NCBI RefSeq assembly: GCF_009811655.1
Contig: NZ_BGJX01000028.1
Coordinates: 1 to 46,931, forward strand
Direction: 5' to 3'
DNA: 46,931 nt
From: Methylosinus sp. Ce-a6
Lineage (GTDB): Bacteria; Pseudomonadota; Alphaproteobacteria; Rhizobiales; Beijerinckiaceae
Shown: positions 40,701-46,931 of the stretch, piece by piece
Layout of the letters: every line of letters starts with the position of its first letter
Position numbering within the stretch: the first letter of the stretch is position 1
The notes under the pieces: model-generated
Seen by the model: only the letters and a program-made list of their open reading frames with translations
The model's database searches: none
What the model was told of the DNA's origin: nothing
Program-made: the position numbers and the translations under genes

Positions 40701-43299
40701 CGCGCTCGGCCCCGATGACCGCGCGCTCCTGCATCAGGTCCACGAGGTGAGCGACTGGGTGTTCACCCTCGATCGGAACCTCGGCATCGAATTCTTCGAC
40801 CACGGCGGTCACGTAACGCGCCCCGATTACCTCATCGACCACTCGCCAGATATGGCGAGTACGCTGGGACACAGGCTCGTGATCACTTCGCGCTCGGTCG
40901 CAGAGCTCGAAGCGCTGCTGCGCCCGGTGCTCGAGCAATATGGGCTCCAGGCCGACGGGGGCCACGCCGTGGTGCTGCTCGATCAGCTCCGCTCCCTTTC
41001 GGGGCGGCTTGCGCTGAAGCTCATCTCATCCCCGACGCAACGTGCAGAAGCCCTCGGCCTCGCGCTCTCGCGTCTCTACTTGGAACACCAGGGCGTCTTC
41101 GAGAACCAGGTCGTCGTGCCGCTAGACGCGCACATCGAACTCTATCGCGTGCTGAAGGCACAGGCAAACGAGCTGGGCGACGAGGTCAGCTTCAGGCGCA
41201 CGGACCTCGGGCTCTTCGACCTCGATATCACCAGGCGTACGATCACGTGCCGCCTCGTCGAGGTGAAGTGCTATTCGGGCGTTGGCGACCTCGCGAAATA
41301 TAACGTGCTCAAGTCGACTATTGCGGAGCAGATTGGCCAGAGCGAGCAGGTGCTGGCGCACCACTACGACCCCCAGCGCACGCCAGAGGATCGCCCAGAC
41401 CGCGCGTTCAAGACGCGCGAACTCGCGCTGCTCCTAGAGTTCTACTTGGAGCGCGCGGAGCGCTATGGCGCCATCAGCCGCGAAGCTGCAGACGAGGCTC
41501 GTTACTTTGTCCACACCCTCGATGACGGTTACCAGCTCACCTTCACCCGAAGCGCGCTTATCTTCGACTTCGCCAAGCCCGGCACCGAGCCGCCAGATAG
41601 TGAGAGCGGCATCGAGTACCACCGCATCGGAATCGACCTCATTCGACAGCTCGTTGAAGCTGCCGCGCCGGACGCCGAGACGTCGGCGAGCATTAGCTCC
41701 AGCTCCGGGACCGGCGGTCCAAGCGGTGGCCCGCCTCCACGAGGCGTCAGTGAAGTTCGCCGCCGCCGCGAGCGTGCGCCCTCTGTGCCAACCCTCAACG
41801 TGGCAGCCTTCCTCGGCTCGCCGCGCGACCATTCGGTGTCGTGGGAGGAGTTGGGCGACAACCATCCCAATGTCCGGCCGCCGTCGCCGACATCCGCCGC
41901 TCCCCAGCCCGCGCCCGCCGTGTCGGCCCTAGAGCGCCGGAGTGAGTCGGATGCTCTCCTCGCAGCGCTTCCTAAAGTGGCTCCTACCGCCGATGTGGCG
42001 CCCGTGTCGGCGTCTCCCGAGCGGCCGGCAACGCAGGTGCCACAGGCTGATCCTAGCGCCAAGCCGAAGCCAGCGCCCTCCGTCGCTTACGACATAATGC
42101 TTGGCGTCACTGGCGACTCGCCCCAGTACGGTCTCCTCGGCGACGTCTCAGGGCGGCGCGTCGCAATCGATCTCAACGAGACTCATACTATCAGCCTCTT
42201 CGGTGTCCAGGGGGGCGGCAAGAGCTACACGCTCGGAACAATCGCCGAGATGGCTTCGCTACATATCCCGAACATCAACGTCCTTCCCCGGCCGCTCGCG
42301 ACGGTCATCTTCCACTACAGCCCGACGATGGACTACCGGCCGGAGTTCACTTCGATGGTCGCACCGAACAGCGAGGCGGCTCAAGTGAAGGCGTTGAAGG
42401 AGACCTTCGGCGCCGAGCCGTGCTCGCTCGCTGACGTCCTGCTTCTGGCGCCTGCAGACAAGCTTGAGGAACGCAAGCGGGAGTACCCGGGCATTGAGAT
42501 CCTCCCGCTGAAATTCAGTGCCGCGGAGCTGCAGACGACCCACTGGCGCTTCCTCATGGGCGCCGTCGGCAACCAAGCGACCTACATTCGTCAGCTTAAC
42601 CGTTTGATGAAGTCGCTGCGTGACGACCTCACACTCGAGGGGTTGAACCGGGGAATCGAAGCCTCATCGTTGCCGGACCACCTGAAGGATATGGCGAAGA
42701 TACGGCTCGAACTCGCGAGCGAGTACATCGACGACTCGGTTCGCCTGAAAGACGAGATCCGACCCGGTCGCCTAATCATCGTCGACCTCCGCGACGAGTT
42801 CATCGAGAAAGACGAGGCACTCGGCCTCTTCGTTGTGCTCCTAGAGCTCTTCGCTGACGCGAAGTATCGCGACGAGACGGGGGTCGAGCGCTCGTTCAAC
42901 AAGCTCGTCGTATTCGATGAGGCCCACAAATACATCGAGAGCCCTGACCTCGTCGCTGGACTGATCGAAGTCGTTCGCGAGATGCGCCACAAGGGCACAA
43001 GCATCATGGTCGCCAGCCAAGATCCGCCATCGGTGCCTGTCTCGCTCATCGAGCTCTCGAGCCAGATCATCCTTCACAAGTTCAACTCGCCAGCTTGGCT
43101 CAAGCACCTGCAAAAGGCCAACGCCGCCCTCGGCTCGCTGACGCCCGAGAAGATGTCGAATCTTAGGCCAGGGGAAGCATATGTCTGGTCAAGTAAGGCT
43201 ACCGACGAGTCCTTCGTCCGAGGGGTTGTAAAAATTCGATGCAGACCAAGGGCCACGCAGCACGGAGGTGGAACGAAGACTGCTGTTTCTACCTCGTAG
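37753..43299 (+). CDS. mad8: PD-(D/E)XK-like and HerA/FtsK-like ATPase fusion (MAD8-like)
   Basis: A giant protein of 1848 residues, starting at TTG 37753 that overlaps the mad7 stop. The first 1100 residues are not recognised. A nuclease-like site follows: D1156/D1158 in LFDLDITRR, then E1170-V-K1172 in RLVEVKCYSG, the D...ExK of PD-(D/E)XK enzymes. A proline/serine-rich linker (about 1310-1440) leads to a HerA/FtsK-type ATPase with Walker A GVQGGGKS (1484-1491) and Walker B FDEAHKY (D1722, E1723). HerA ATPases commonly couple to nucleases in defence systems to translocate and cut DNA. It is the last gene; the operon ends here. In MADS the ATP-binding subunit is last. Confidence 0.72.
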   Translation: MSAGFQELSPTQLTVELENVAVPLLVEQLRSREAGHCMRIGDLDVQLMIRLCARLRAELPSTMVVVLTNGTLPIPAEFSVTSTKLVELRNPHADGTQRQPLLVFVPSEVRASAEDSFGVATFEEVSIIGLYEMLIQRLIGEITPVLRGAVQESLRQLRDSESPWTFADALSTTRFLLTAKVNGNDAEAIGASLYEIGLVPDFEWLAPPEKAPHRLFRNRECVEKLTWSPRSERGRVGELGIVKRAVRNCLGNFLAETGTDDPRQWARRIVVDRALWPLAFNKWEFEDGGIQPDAVFIGEVQTDLPIVDDDETKEPLAQLIGQRILPVSSLKKFNVAFRVEPHPTRVQGLAKFVAQVISKEHGPIGLVRSKAAWKTATDRATISFLALNKIEWEEGWHFVRVLAQTESGDFIPLVDLNGLAVAWSADTESALPGPNESDLFYVLPDAEVVIEPVQRAVPRELSALHALFRAQFTAILDDRDPTAVVFGHAAWAEKTKGHVSGAEMLEVKLGREGSVHVPVSRTLKSIEQKILTAPDGPISWRIPLNLGVPGTSTGEVTGWPLGLASERFLGARGRYFEAVRCGTSELITQGIDAGAQSDLARDYAEAYLELLADLMQRAEGTAKSDSQRAFSDLRKVLALDSVLLSIVDYRGRRRDAVLVAPTHPLRALWFAAWAKLGAQWVAAARTAPREYVVPTREALLRLLSPTSFPPVIPTEAGHVLTAVDSINPFWTLFAASNEEDPRGLIGEVCIALALPEPAIGGALIDGSYLASRVRRYLVQHPYVRTLTINAFNPGRAGVLGDMLIELQKESAFADLRYDIRLFVPDPDAPGIGEGIATLLTTDGGTAARETDAFSIPAETHLHPKLRLAVRATKDFRSSPETHSAHLSLLFDVFPAEEVAARKADPRHATAFLHGLVQEFATEYHEDELTVAWRRQPRHSVAKPIENADELSDLLGSLAAAMSSATATIATGQSGVDLRPVVSLALGPDDRALLHQVHEVSDWVFTLDRNLGIEFFDHGGHVTRPDYLIDHSPDMASTLGHRLVITSRSVAELEALLRPVLEQYGLQADGGHAVVLLDQLRSLSGRLALKLISSPTQRAEALGLALSRLYLEHQGVFENQVVVPLDAHIELYRVLKAQANELGDEVSFRRTDLGLFDLDITRRTITCRLVEVKCYSGVGDLAKYNVLKSTIAEQIGQSEQVLAHHYDPQRTPEDRPDRAFKTRELALLLEFYLERAERYGAISREAADEARYFVHTLDDGYQLTFTRSALIFDFAKPGTEPPDSESGIEYHRIGIDLIRQLVEAAAPDAETSASISSSSGTGGPSGGPPPRGVSEVRRRRERAPSVPTLNVAAFLGSPRDHSVSWEELGDNHPNVRPPSPTSAAPQPAPAVSALERRSESDALLAALPKVAPTADVAPVSASPERPATQVPQADPSAKPKPAPSVAYDIMLGVTGDSPQYGLLGDVSGRRVAIDLNETHTISLFGVQGGGKSYTLGTIAEMASLHIPNINVLPRPLATVIFHYSPTMDYRPEFTSMVAPNSEAAQVKALKETFGAEPCSLADVLLLAPADKLEERKREYPGIEILPLKFSAAELQTTHWRFLMGAVGNQATYIRQLNRLMKSLRDDLTLEGLNRGIEASSLPDHLKDMAKIRLELASEYIDDSVRLKDEIRPGRLIIVDLRDEFIEKDEALGLFVVLLELFADAKYRDETGVERSFNKLVVFDEAHKYIESPDLVAGLIEVVREMRHKGTSIMVASQDPPSVPVSLIELSSQIILHKFNSPAWLKHLQKANAALGSLTPEKMSNLRPGEAYVWSSKATDESFVRGVVKIRCRPRATQHGGGTKTAVSTS

Positions 43300-43586
43300 C
43301 CGAGTGAAGTTGGCGGTCGAGTTACGACTGTCTTCACTGGATCACTTCACTATCATCCCTAGAGTATCCGTTATGCGCAAGGCGCTTTTTCGGCCCAATC
43401 CCGTCATCGCGCAACAAGGCATTGGCGAGGACGATCTTTCTGCGCATGACGGCGGTGATGGGAGAACGGGTGACTACCGGCGCTCATGCGAAGCAGCTAG
43501 AAGTCGCGCTGAGGGCGGGGGCGACACTTGATGCCCCCTGTTGACGAGGACGTCAAATAGGGAATACGGCACATCCTTTTCCAAAC
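43300..43586. other. right margin of the defence island
   Basis: No convincing gene or terminator. An 87-codon plus-strand frame (43268-43531) contains MRKALFRPNPVIAQQGIGED but looks like non-coding or decayed sequence. No continuation of recD2 was recognised. The segment most likely holds old mobile-element debris between the defence operon and the IS6-type ends. Confidence 0.35.
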
Positions 43587-43729
43587 GGTTCTGTCGCAAA
43601 ATCGATTTATACTTTCATATACTAACGACCCTCTGATATCAAACTCCTATCGAATCAATCGGTTAAGTCCGCCGAAAATGTGTGAATCGGCCTTGAAAAA
43701 GGCCTTTACTTGAAATTTGCGACAGAGCC
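43587..43729. mobile_element. 143-bp element bounded by IS6-type inverted repeats
   Basis: GGTTCTGTCGCAAAT (43587-43601) faces ATTTGCGACAGAGCC (43715-43729), 14 of 15 bases complementary. The sequence resembles the IS6/IS26 ends (GGCACTGTTGCAAA type). With no coding sequence between them, this is a MITE-like or internally deleted IS6 copy. No 8-bp duplication was seen at its ends. Its right end runs into the start of the caspase-like remnant. Confidence 0.65.
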
Positions 43730-44513
43730 CTCTGCGTTGCCCATCATTTTTCGCAACGATTATGTGGATGCGCTTCATTGGCGTGCGCAAGCTTACAATG
43801 CGAAAGGTGACTACGATCGCGCCATCGCCGATTTAGACATAGCGATTCCACTTAGCGAATTCAGACCACTCTTTGAGCTCCGCGGACTCGCATACAGTAG
43901 GAAAGGTCTAAATGACCGCGCCATCGCAGATTTTGACCACCTCATCCAGCTTGATCCGCATTGGCCCGATGTCTATTACTACCGAGGCGTCGCCCATGAA
44001 GCGGCGGGGCACCTGACGCTTGCCAGGACGGATTTGCGCAAGCAAGTGGAAGTCTATGGAAAAGAAGATTGGGGGCAGGTCGAAGAGGAAACCAAGGGTG
44101 CCTTAGCTCGGGTCGAGCTCAAGCTTTCTAAAAGTGGCGCCGCCTCTCCTTCTACGAACGTTACTTCGGCCGCACCTTCCGTGGCTTCTTCGACGCCAGC
44201 GACATTTCTCGCATCATCTTCCTCAGCCCAAAAGCGCGTCGCTTTGGTTATCGGCAACGGCTCCTACAAGACGGTTGCGCAGCTGCCCAACCCGCCGCGC
44301 GACGCGGCGGCGATAGGGGAATTGTTCCGTTCGGCGGGCTTCCAAAATGTCGCCGTCGAAACCAATGTCGGCGTCGAAGCGATGCGGAAAGCCTTGCGCA
44401 GCTGTCGATTGGCACTCCAAGGTGGGACTCGCCCATTTTATGATTTCAATGAGATAGCTGAGACTGCAGTGCCCACCCGGGCAGTCCAATTGAGACTGGC
44501 GAAGACATTTTGA
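43710..44513 (+). pseudogene. TPR-caspase (peptidase C14) gene, truncated at both ends
   Basis: The frame reads TPR-like repeats (AQAYNAKGDYDRAIADLDIA; AYSRKGLNDRAIADFDHL; YYRGVAHEAAGHL), a Ser/Thr-rich linker and the start of a caspase domain (KRVALVIGNGSYKTVAQLPN, DAAAIGELFRSAGFQNV). The fold stops before the catalytic His-Gly and Cys are reached; unrelated sequence follows at about 44430. The apparent TTG start lies inside the IS6 end, so the N-terminus was lost too. TPR-caspase proteins are common in Hyphomicrobiales and are sometimes defence effectors. This copy cannot be active. Confidence 0.75.
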
Positions 44514-45270
44514 GCACTCAAAATGAAACTCGTCGACCGGTCGATCGACCGAGGCATGTTCGAGAGCGATGCGGCTTCGCCCAAGAAAATTCGGGGCACT
44601 GCGATACCCTTTCATTCGAGACTCAGACCGCTAAAATCTCGCATGAAATGCCGCAAATCGGACCATTCATCCAGAGTCCCGGATTGAACTGCCAATTGAC
44701 ACCAGCCCCCGCCGTCCACAGCCGATCGGTGTGGCACGGCCGCACCGCTTACGATAGACAAGACTCGGGTCGACGCCGGCCGCCCGTGCGATTTCCACGA
44801 CGTTAGCCCCCGGAGCCGCGGCCGCAAGGGCCAATCGCTCCTTCTCGGCGAGAGAGTGCTTGCGACGTCGCTCGACCGACGTGATGACCTCGATGCGATC
44901 CATGGCTCTCTGTGACTATCCTGTGGCTAGTCACAGTGTCTTACCCAACGCGCTGATTCGTAAGGGGGCCGCTGCCGGACGAATACGATCGACAGCCCAA
45001 TGGCGCGTATCTATTCAGCGACGCGGAAAACGTTCTGAAGGGAGTTCGAGATCTTCGAAACCACGTGATCGACAGCCTCGATCTCAGAATCTGTCGGCCT
45101 GACCAGGAGGGGCATCAACCGTAAGCATCCGGCGTGGGCCGCAGGCGGGATAGGCTGAAGCGTCAGGCGCCGGCGCGTGACTTCAGGTCTTTGTGGATTT
45201 CGATGAGCTCGACGAGAGTTTCGATGCCGAAGTCGGTGAATGCGAGAACGCCGTTGTCGGGATACATCTA
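44431..45270. mobile_element. nested IS66-family fragments
   Basis: IS66 termini begin GTAAG. Three occur here: one on the minus strand at 44944 just upstream of a TnpA start, one on the minus strand at 44752 within that TnpA frame, and one on the plus strand at 45121. The last runs into a minus-strand C-terminal reading frame (MYPDNGVLAFTDFGIETLVE) ending near the element edge. The pieces are not in the order of an intact element, so deletions and nested insertion are inferred. The 44431-44666 part has no gene, only the overlapping palindromes TCGACCGGTCGA and CGGTCGATCGACCG (44533-44551). Confidence 0.55.
44667..44903 (-). pseudogene. IS66 TnpA fragment
   Basis: The start MDRIEVITSVERRRKHSL, then AEKERLALAAAAPGANVV and EIARAAGVDPSLVYRK is the HTH of IS66-family TnpA (OrfA). 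After codon 50 it runs into another IS66 terminus (GTAAGCGG at 44752), and the rest of the 78-codon frame is read-through. Only the DNA-binding head is left. A 9-bp inverted repeat CTGTGACTA/TAGTCACAG (44910-44936) sits just upstream of the start and may be part of the element end. Confidence 0.7.
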
Positions 45271-45770
45271 AAAACGAGAACCAATTCCGGGATAATTCAA
45301 TGGGTTGCCGAGCAGGAAAAATTTGAGAATATACATGTGAACCGAGAAAACCGAACGCCCGGTTACGCTTAATTCGAGAATTGGCCTCCCAAACATTGGC
45401 CGCGGATGCGCCGGGAAAATGGACATCAATAACGAGAATTTCCGGCCGGCACTTTTCCTCCGCACAGTCGGCCGACCGTTGTATTTCAGGCGCTTCGATC
45501 AGATCGCACTGGTAGCTCTCGGAGCGCGGACGCTTCTCAATTTGGATGTCCGGGAACGAAGTTCTCCCTCGAAATTCTCAAATAAGACGCCCAAAGGCCT
45601 GCCGAACCGTGATTTTCTCACAATAGGATGTATCCCGACAATCAGGTGCTGATCTCAAGCCACCGCAAGCTGCTTCGGTCAAGAGCCGTGGTTGTGAGTG
45701 TTGCGGAAACATCAGGACGATGATTCCGGCAGGCATTGCCAGGAGCCATTTTGGCGGGGTTTGCGTCACT
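45271..45770. other. unassigned gap between IS66 and ISL3 remnants
   Basis: Short frames in all directions, none convincing (65, 77 and 81 codons). It contains repeated ACGAGAA/CGAGAAT words and A/T-rich stretches, unlike the surrounding gene regions. It looks like decayed mobile-element DNA. I see no tRNA or terminator. Confidence 0.3.
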
Positions 45771-46856
45771 TTACGTGCAGATGGCTGTTTCGAACGGAAG
45801 CATTCGAGCTCGCAGCAGTTCAATGCCTGCGCATCCCTACATGGCGCGCTTTAACGTTTTGAGACGATTGATTTGCCCCTCGGCCTAGCCGCTGCTTCCA
45901 ATGTTCTACGATGGCGTTCCTGACAGCGTCGATATCTCGGCTCAACATTCGCGCAAATTGCTGCATAAGGCGCACCCCGGAATGCTTCGCCTCATGAAGC
46001 CAGTCATTGAGCTTATCAGGATTTTTGCCGCGCAGAATGCTTCAGAAGCGCATCGCGAGTTGGCGCAGGATGACGAAGCTGGGCGAGGCGCGCTTCAAAA
46101 CGATGACCTTGGCGTTCTCGGCGGGCGTTAATCGCCGTGTCGGCTTCATGCAGAGAGAAGCGGCGACCACAGGAGAGATTTGCCAGCCGGTCGCCGGATC
46201 GACTGCCGGGAACTCAATGAATTTTCAATGTTGCTTCTCTGGCTGCTTCCTTTGGACGCCGCCGGCGCGCCATGTCGTTAAAAGGCGCTCGAGATTTGGG
46301 GACGCCCGGCAACGCGGCTGACGCGGGTCGTGTGTCGCTCGATGCTTTCGCGCAAGTTTTGCAACAAATGAAAGCGATCCGCGACTTGTCGGGCTTGCGG
46401 CGCTCCCTGCCGAACGCCCTGTGCGTAAAGATCGCAGCGGTCGCGGCTAACGACTTCGATTTCAGAATGTTGCTTGACCCAATCCGCAGTCTCTTTGGCG
46501 GAGCGAATTTCGAGCACGTCTGCAACGATCCGACGTTCAAGATCGACAATGATCGTTCCGTATTTGAAGCCTTTGCGCCAGCTCCAATCATCAATCGCGA
46601 TCGCGCGCAGAGGAGCGCCGTCGCGACGTTCAGCTGCATGACGTTTGAGCTGCCGCAGAATTGCATTGTCACTGACGGGCATCGCTAGCCGCGCCAACAA
46701 CTTCTCGCTTGTCCTGCCGCGAGCGGCGTGGCCGAACAACCTCACGAGGTCGATAACACGCTGCGTTTTTCGTGCAAAGGGAAAAGCTGTCGTCAGCCAG
46801 GGCGATCGGGTGAAGAAATAGGTGACAAGACGCGTCTGAGCTGAATCTCTCGGCAT
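45771..46856 (-). pseudogene. ISL3-family transposase remnant
   Basis: Frame 46278-46856 carries the ISL3 DDE part (RAIAIDDWSWRKGFKYGTI, IVSRDRC-like VVSRDRCDLYAQGV, RQVADRFHLLQNLRE). The N-terminal zinc-finger part is missing. Downstream the gene continues in other frames: KPTRRLTPAENAKVIVL, an in-frame TGA, then DKLNDWLHEAKHSGVRLM and LSRDIDAVRNAI, then EGQINRLKTLKRAM before a TAG, and ELLRARMLPFETA up to TAA 45771-45773. There are at least two frameshifts and two stops, so it is inactive. Confidence 0.8.
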
Positions 46857-46884
46857 CCTCTGATTCGATCTTTGGGGGATTGCG

Positions 46885-46931
46885 ATGGACGCGAGCGGAC
46901 GCGACTTCGAGGCTCTGGCCGAGACGACGGC
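46885..46931 (+). CDS. start of a gene cut by the window edge
   Basis: ATG 46885 has GGGGGA 5 nt upstream and opens the frame MDASGRDFEALAETT, which runs off the window. The 15 codons are too few to assign a family. It is divergent from the ISL3 remnant. Confidence 0.3.
   Translation, partial: MDASGRDFEALAETT

Noticed and set aside
28276..43299. A BREX or Pgl locus
   Set aside because: The NERD-kinase resembles PglW, but no PglZ, BrxC or PglX-type gene is present, and the specificity subunit with HsdR_N methylase fits MADS better.

Overview
The window is GC-rich, with strong AGGAG-type ribosome binding sites, a Ros/MucR-type regulator and a gene set typical of large accessory replicons in Alphaproteobacteria: ParB-like nuclease/DNA-binding protein, ArdC, a DarB-like methylase-helicase, topoisomerase III, a toprim protein, a UvrD helicase and many small unnamed plasmid proteins. 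I infer a large plasmid, or a plasmid-derived island, of a Hyphomicrobiales bacterium; a methanotroph such as Methylosinus or Methylocystis is a guess. No rRNA, tRNA, CRISPR array or replication origin was seen.

Layout. 1-1.2 kb (+): the end of a BPSL0067-type amidase-like gene, a secreted STY0301-like partner and a small membrane protein. 1.3-14.7 kb (-): small plasmid proteins, one with a clean frameshift; a ParB-like protein; the 1685-residue DarB-like methylase-helicase; a PAPS-reductase-family ATP pyrophosphatase; and ArdC. 15-18 kb (+): the MucR-like regulator and topoisomerase III. 18-27 kb (-): more small plasmid genes, a small adenine methylase, a class II ribonucleotide reductase, and a tight UvrD / HD / toprim operon. 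27-28 kb (+): a WGR protein and a wrecked recD2.

From 28.0 to 43.3 kb a six-gene operon of different style, every junction overlapping, interrupts the recD2 remnant. Its genes encode an excisionase-type HTH protein, an N6-adenine methylase, a type I specificity subunit, a NERD / tandem kinase / P-loop protein, a protein of unknown fold, and a giant protein with a PD-(D/E)XK-like motif and a HerA/FtsK-like ATPase. I read it as a compact methylation-associated defence system (MADS) lacking the usual third and fourth genes (MAD3/MAD4). The MAD numbering is from memory. The right end (43.3-46.9 kb) is a scrapyard: IS6-type ends 143 bp apart, a truncated TPR-caspase gene, nested IS66 termini and a decayed ISL3 transposase.

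The most original signal is non-coding. Six minus-strand transcription units start with the same two-part leader. A distal stem (GCAAGGG paired with CCCTTGC) encloses a variable GC-rich inner hairpin, then a second small hairpin lies 26-33 nt further on, and the start codon follows 14-56 nt after that. Sequence changes in both stems are compensatory, as expected of a structured RNA. The leaders precede the ParB-like gene, a 29-codon ORF, a 108-residue unknown, ArdC, the ribonucleotide reductase and the toprim/HD/UvrD operon, so they could coordinate plasmid maintenance functions. Two other genes (DarB-like and the gene at 18.1-18.7 kb) have a terminator-like hairpin so close to the start that no promoter fits between.
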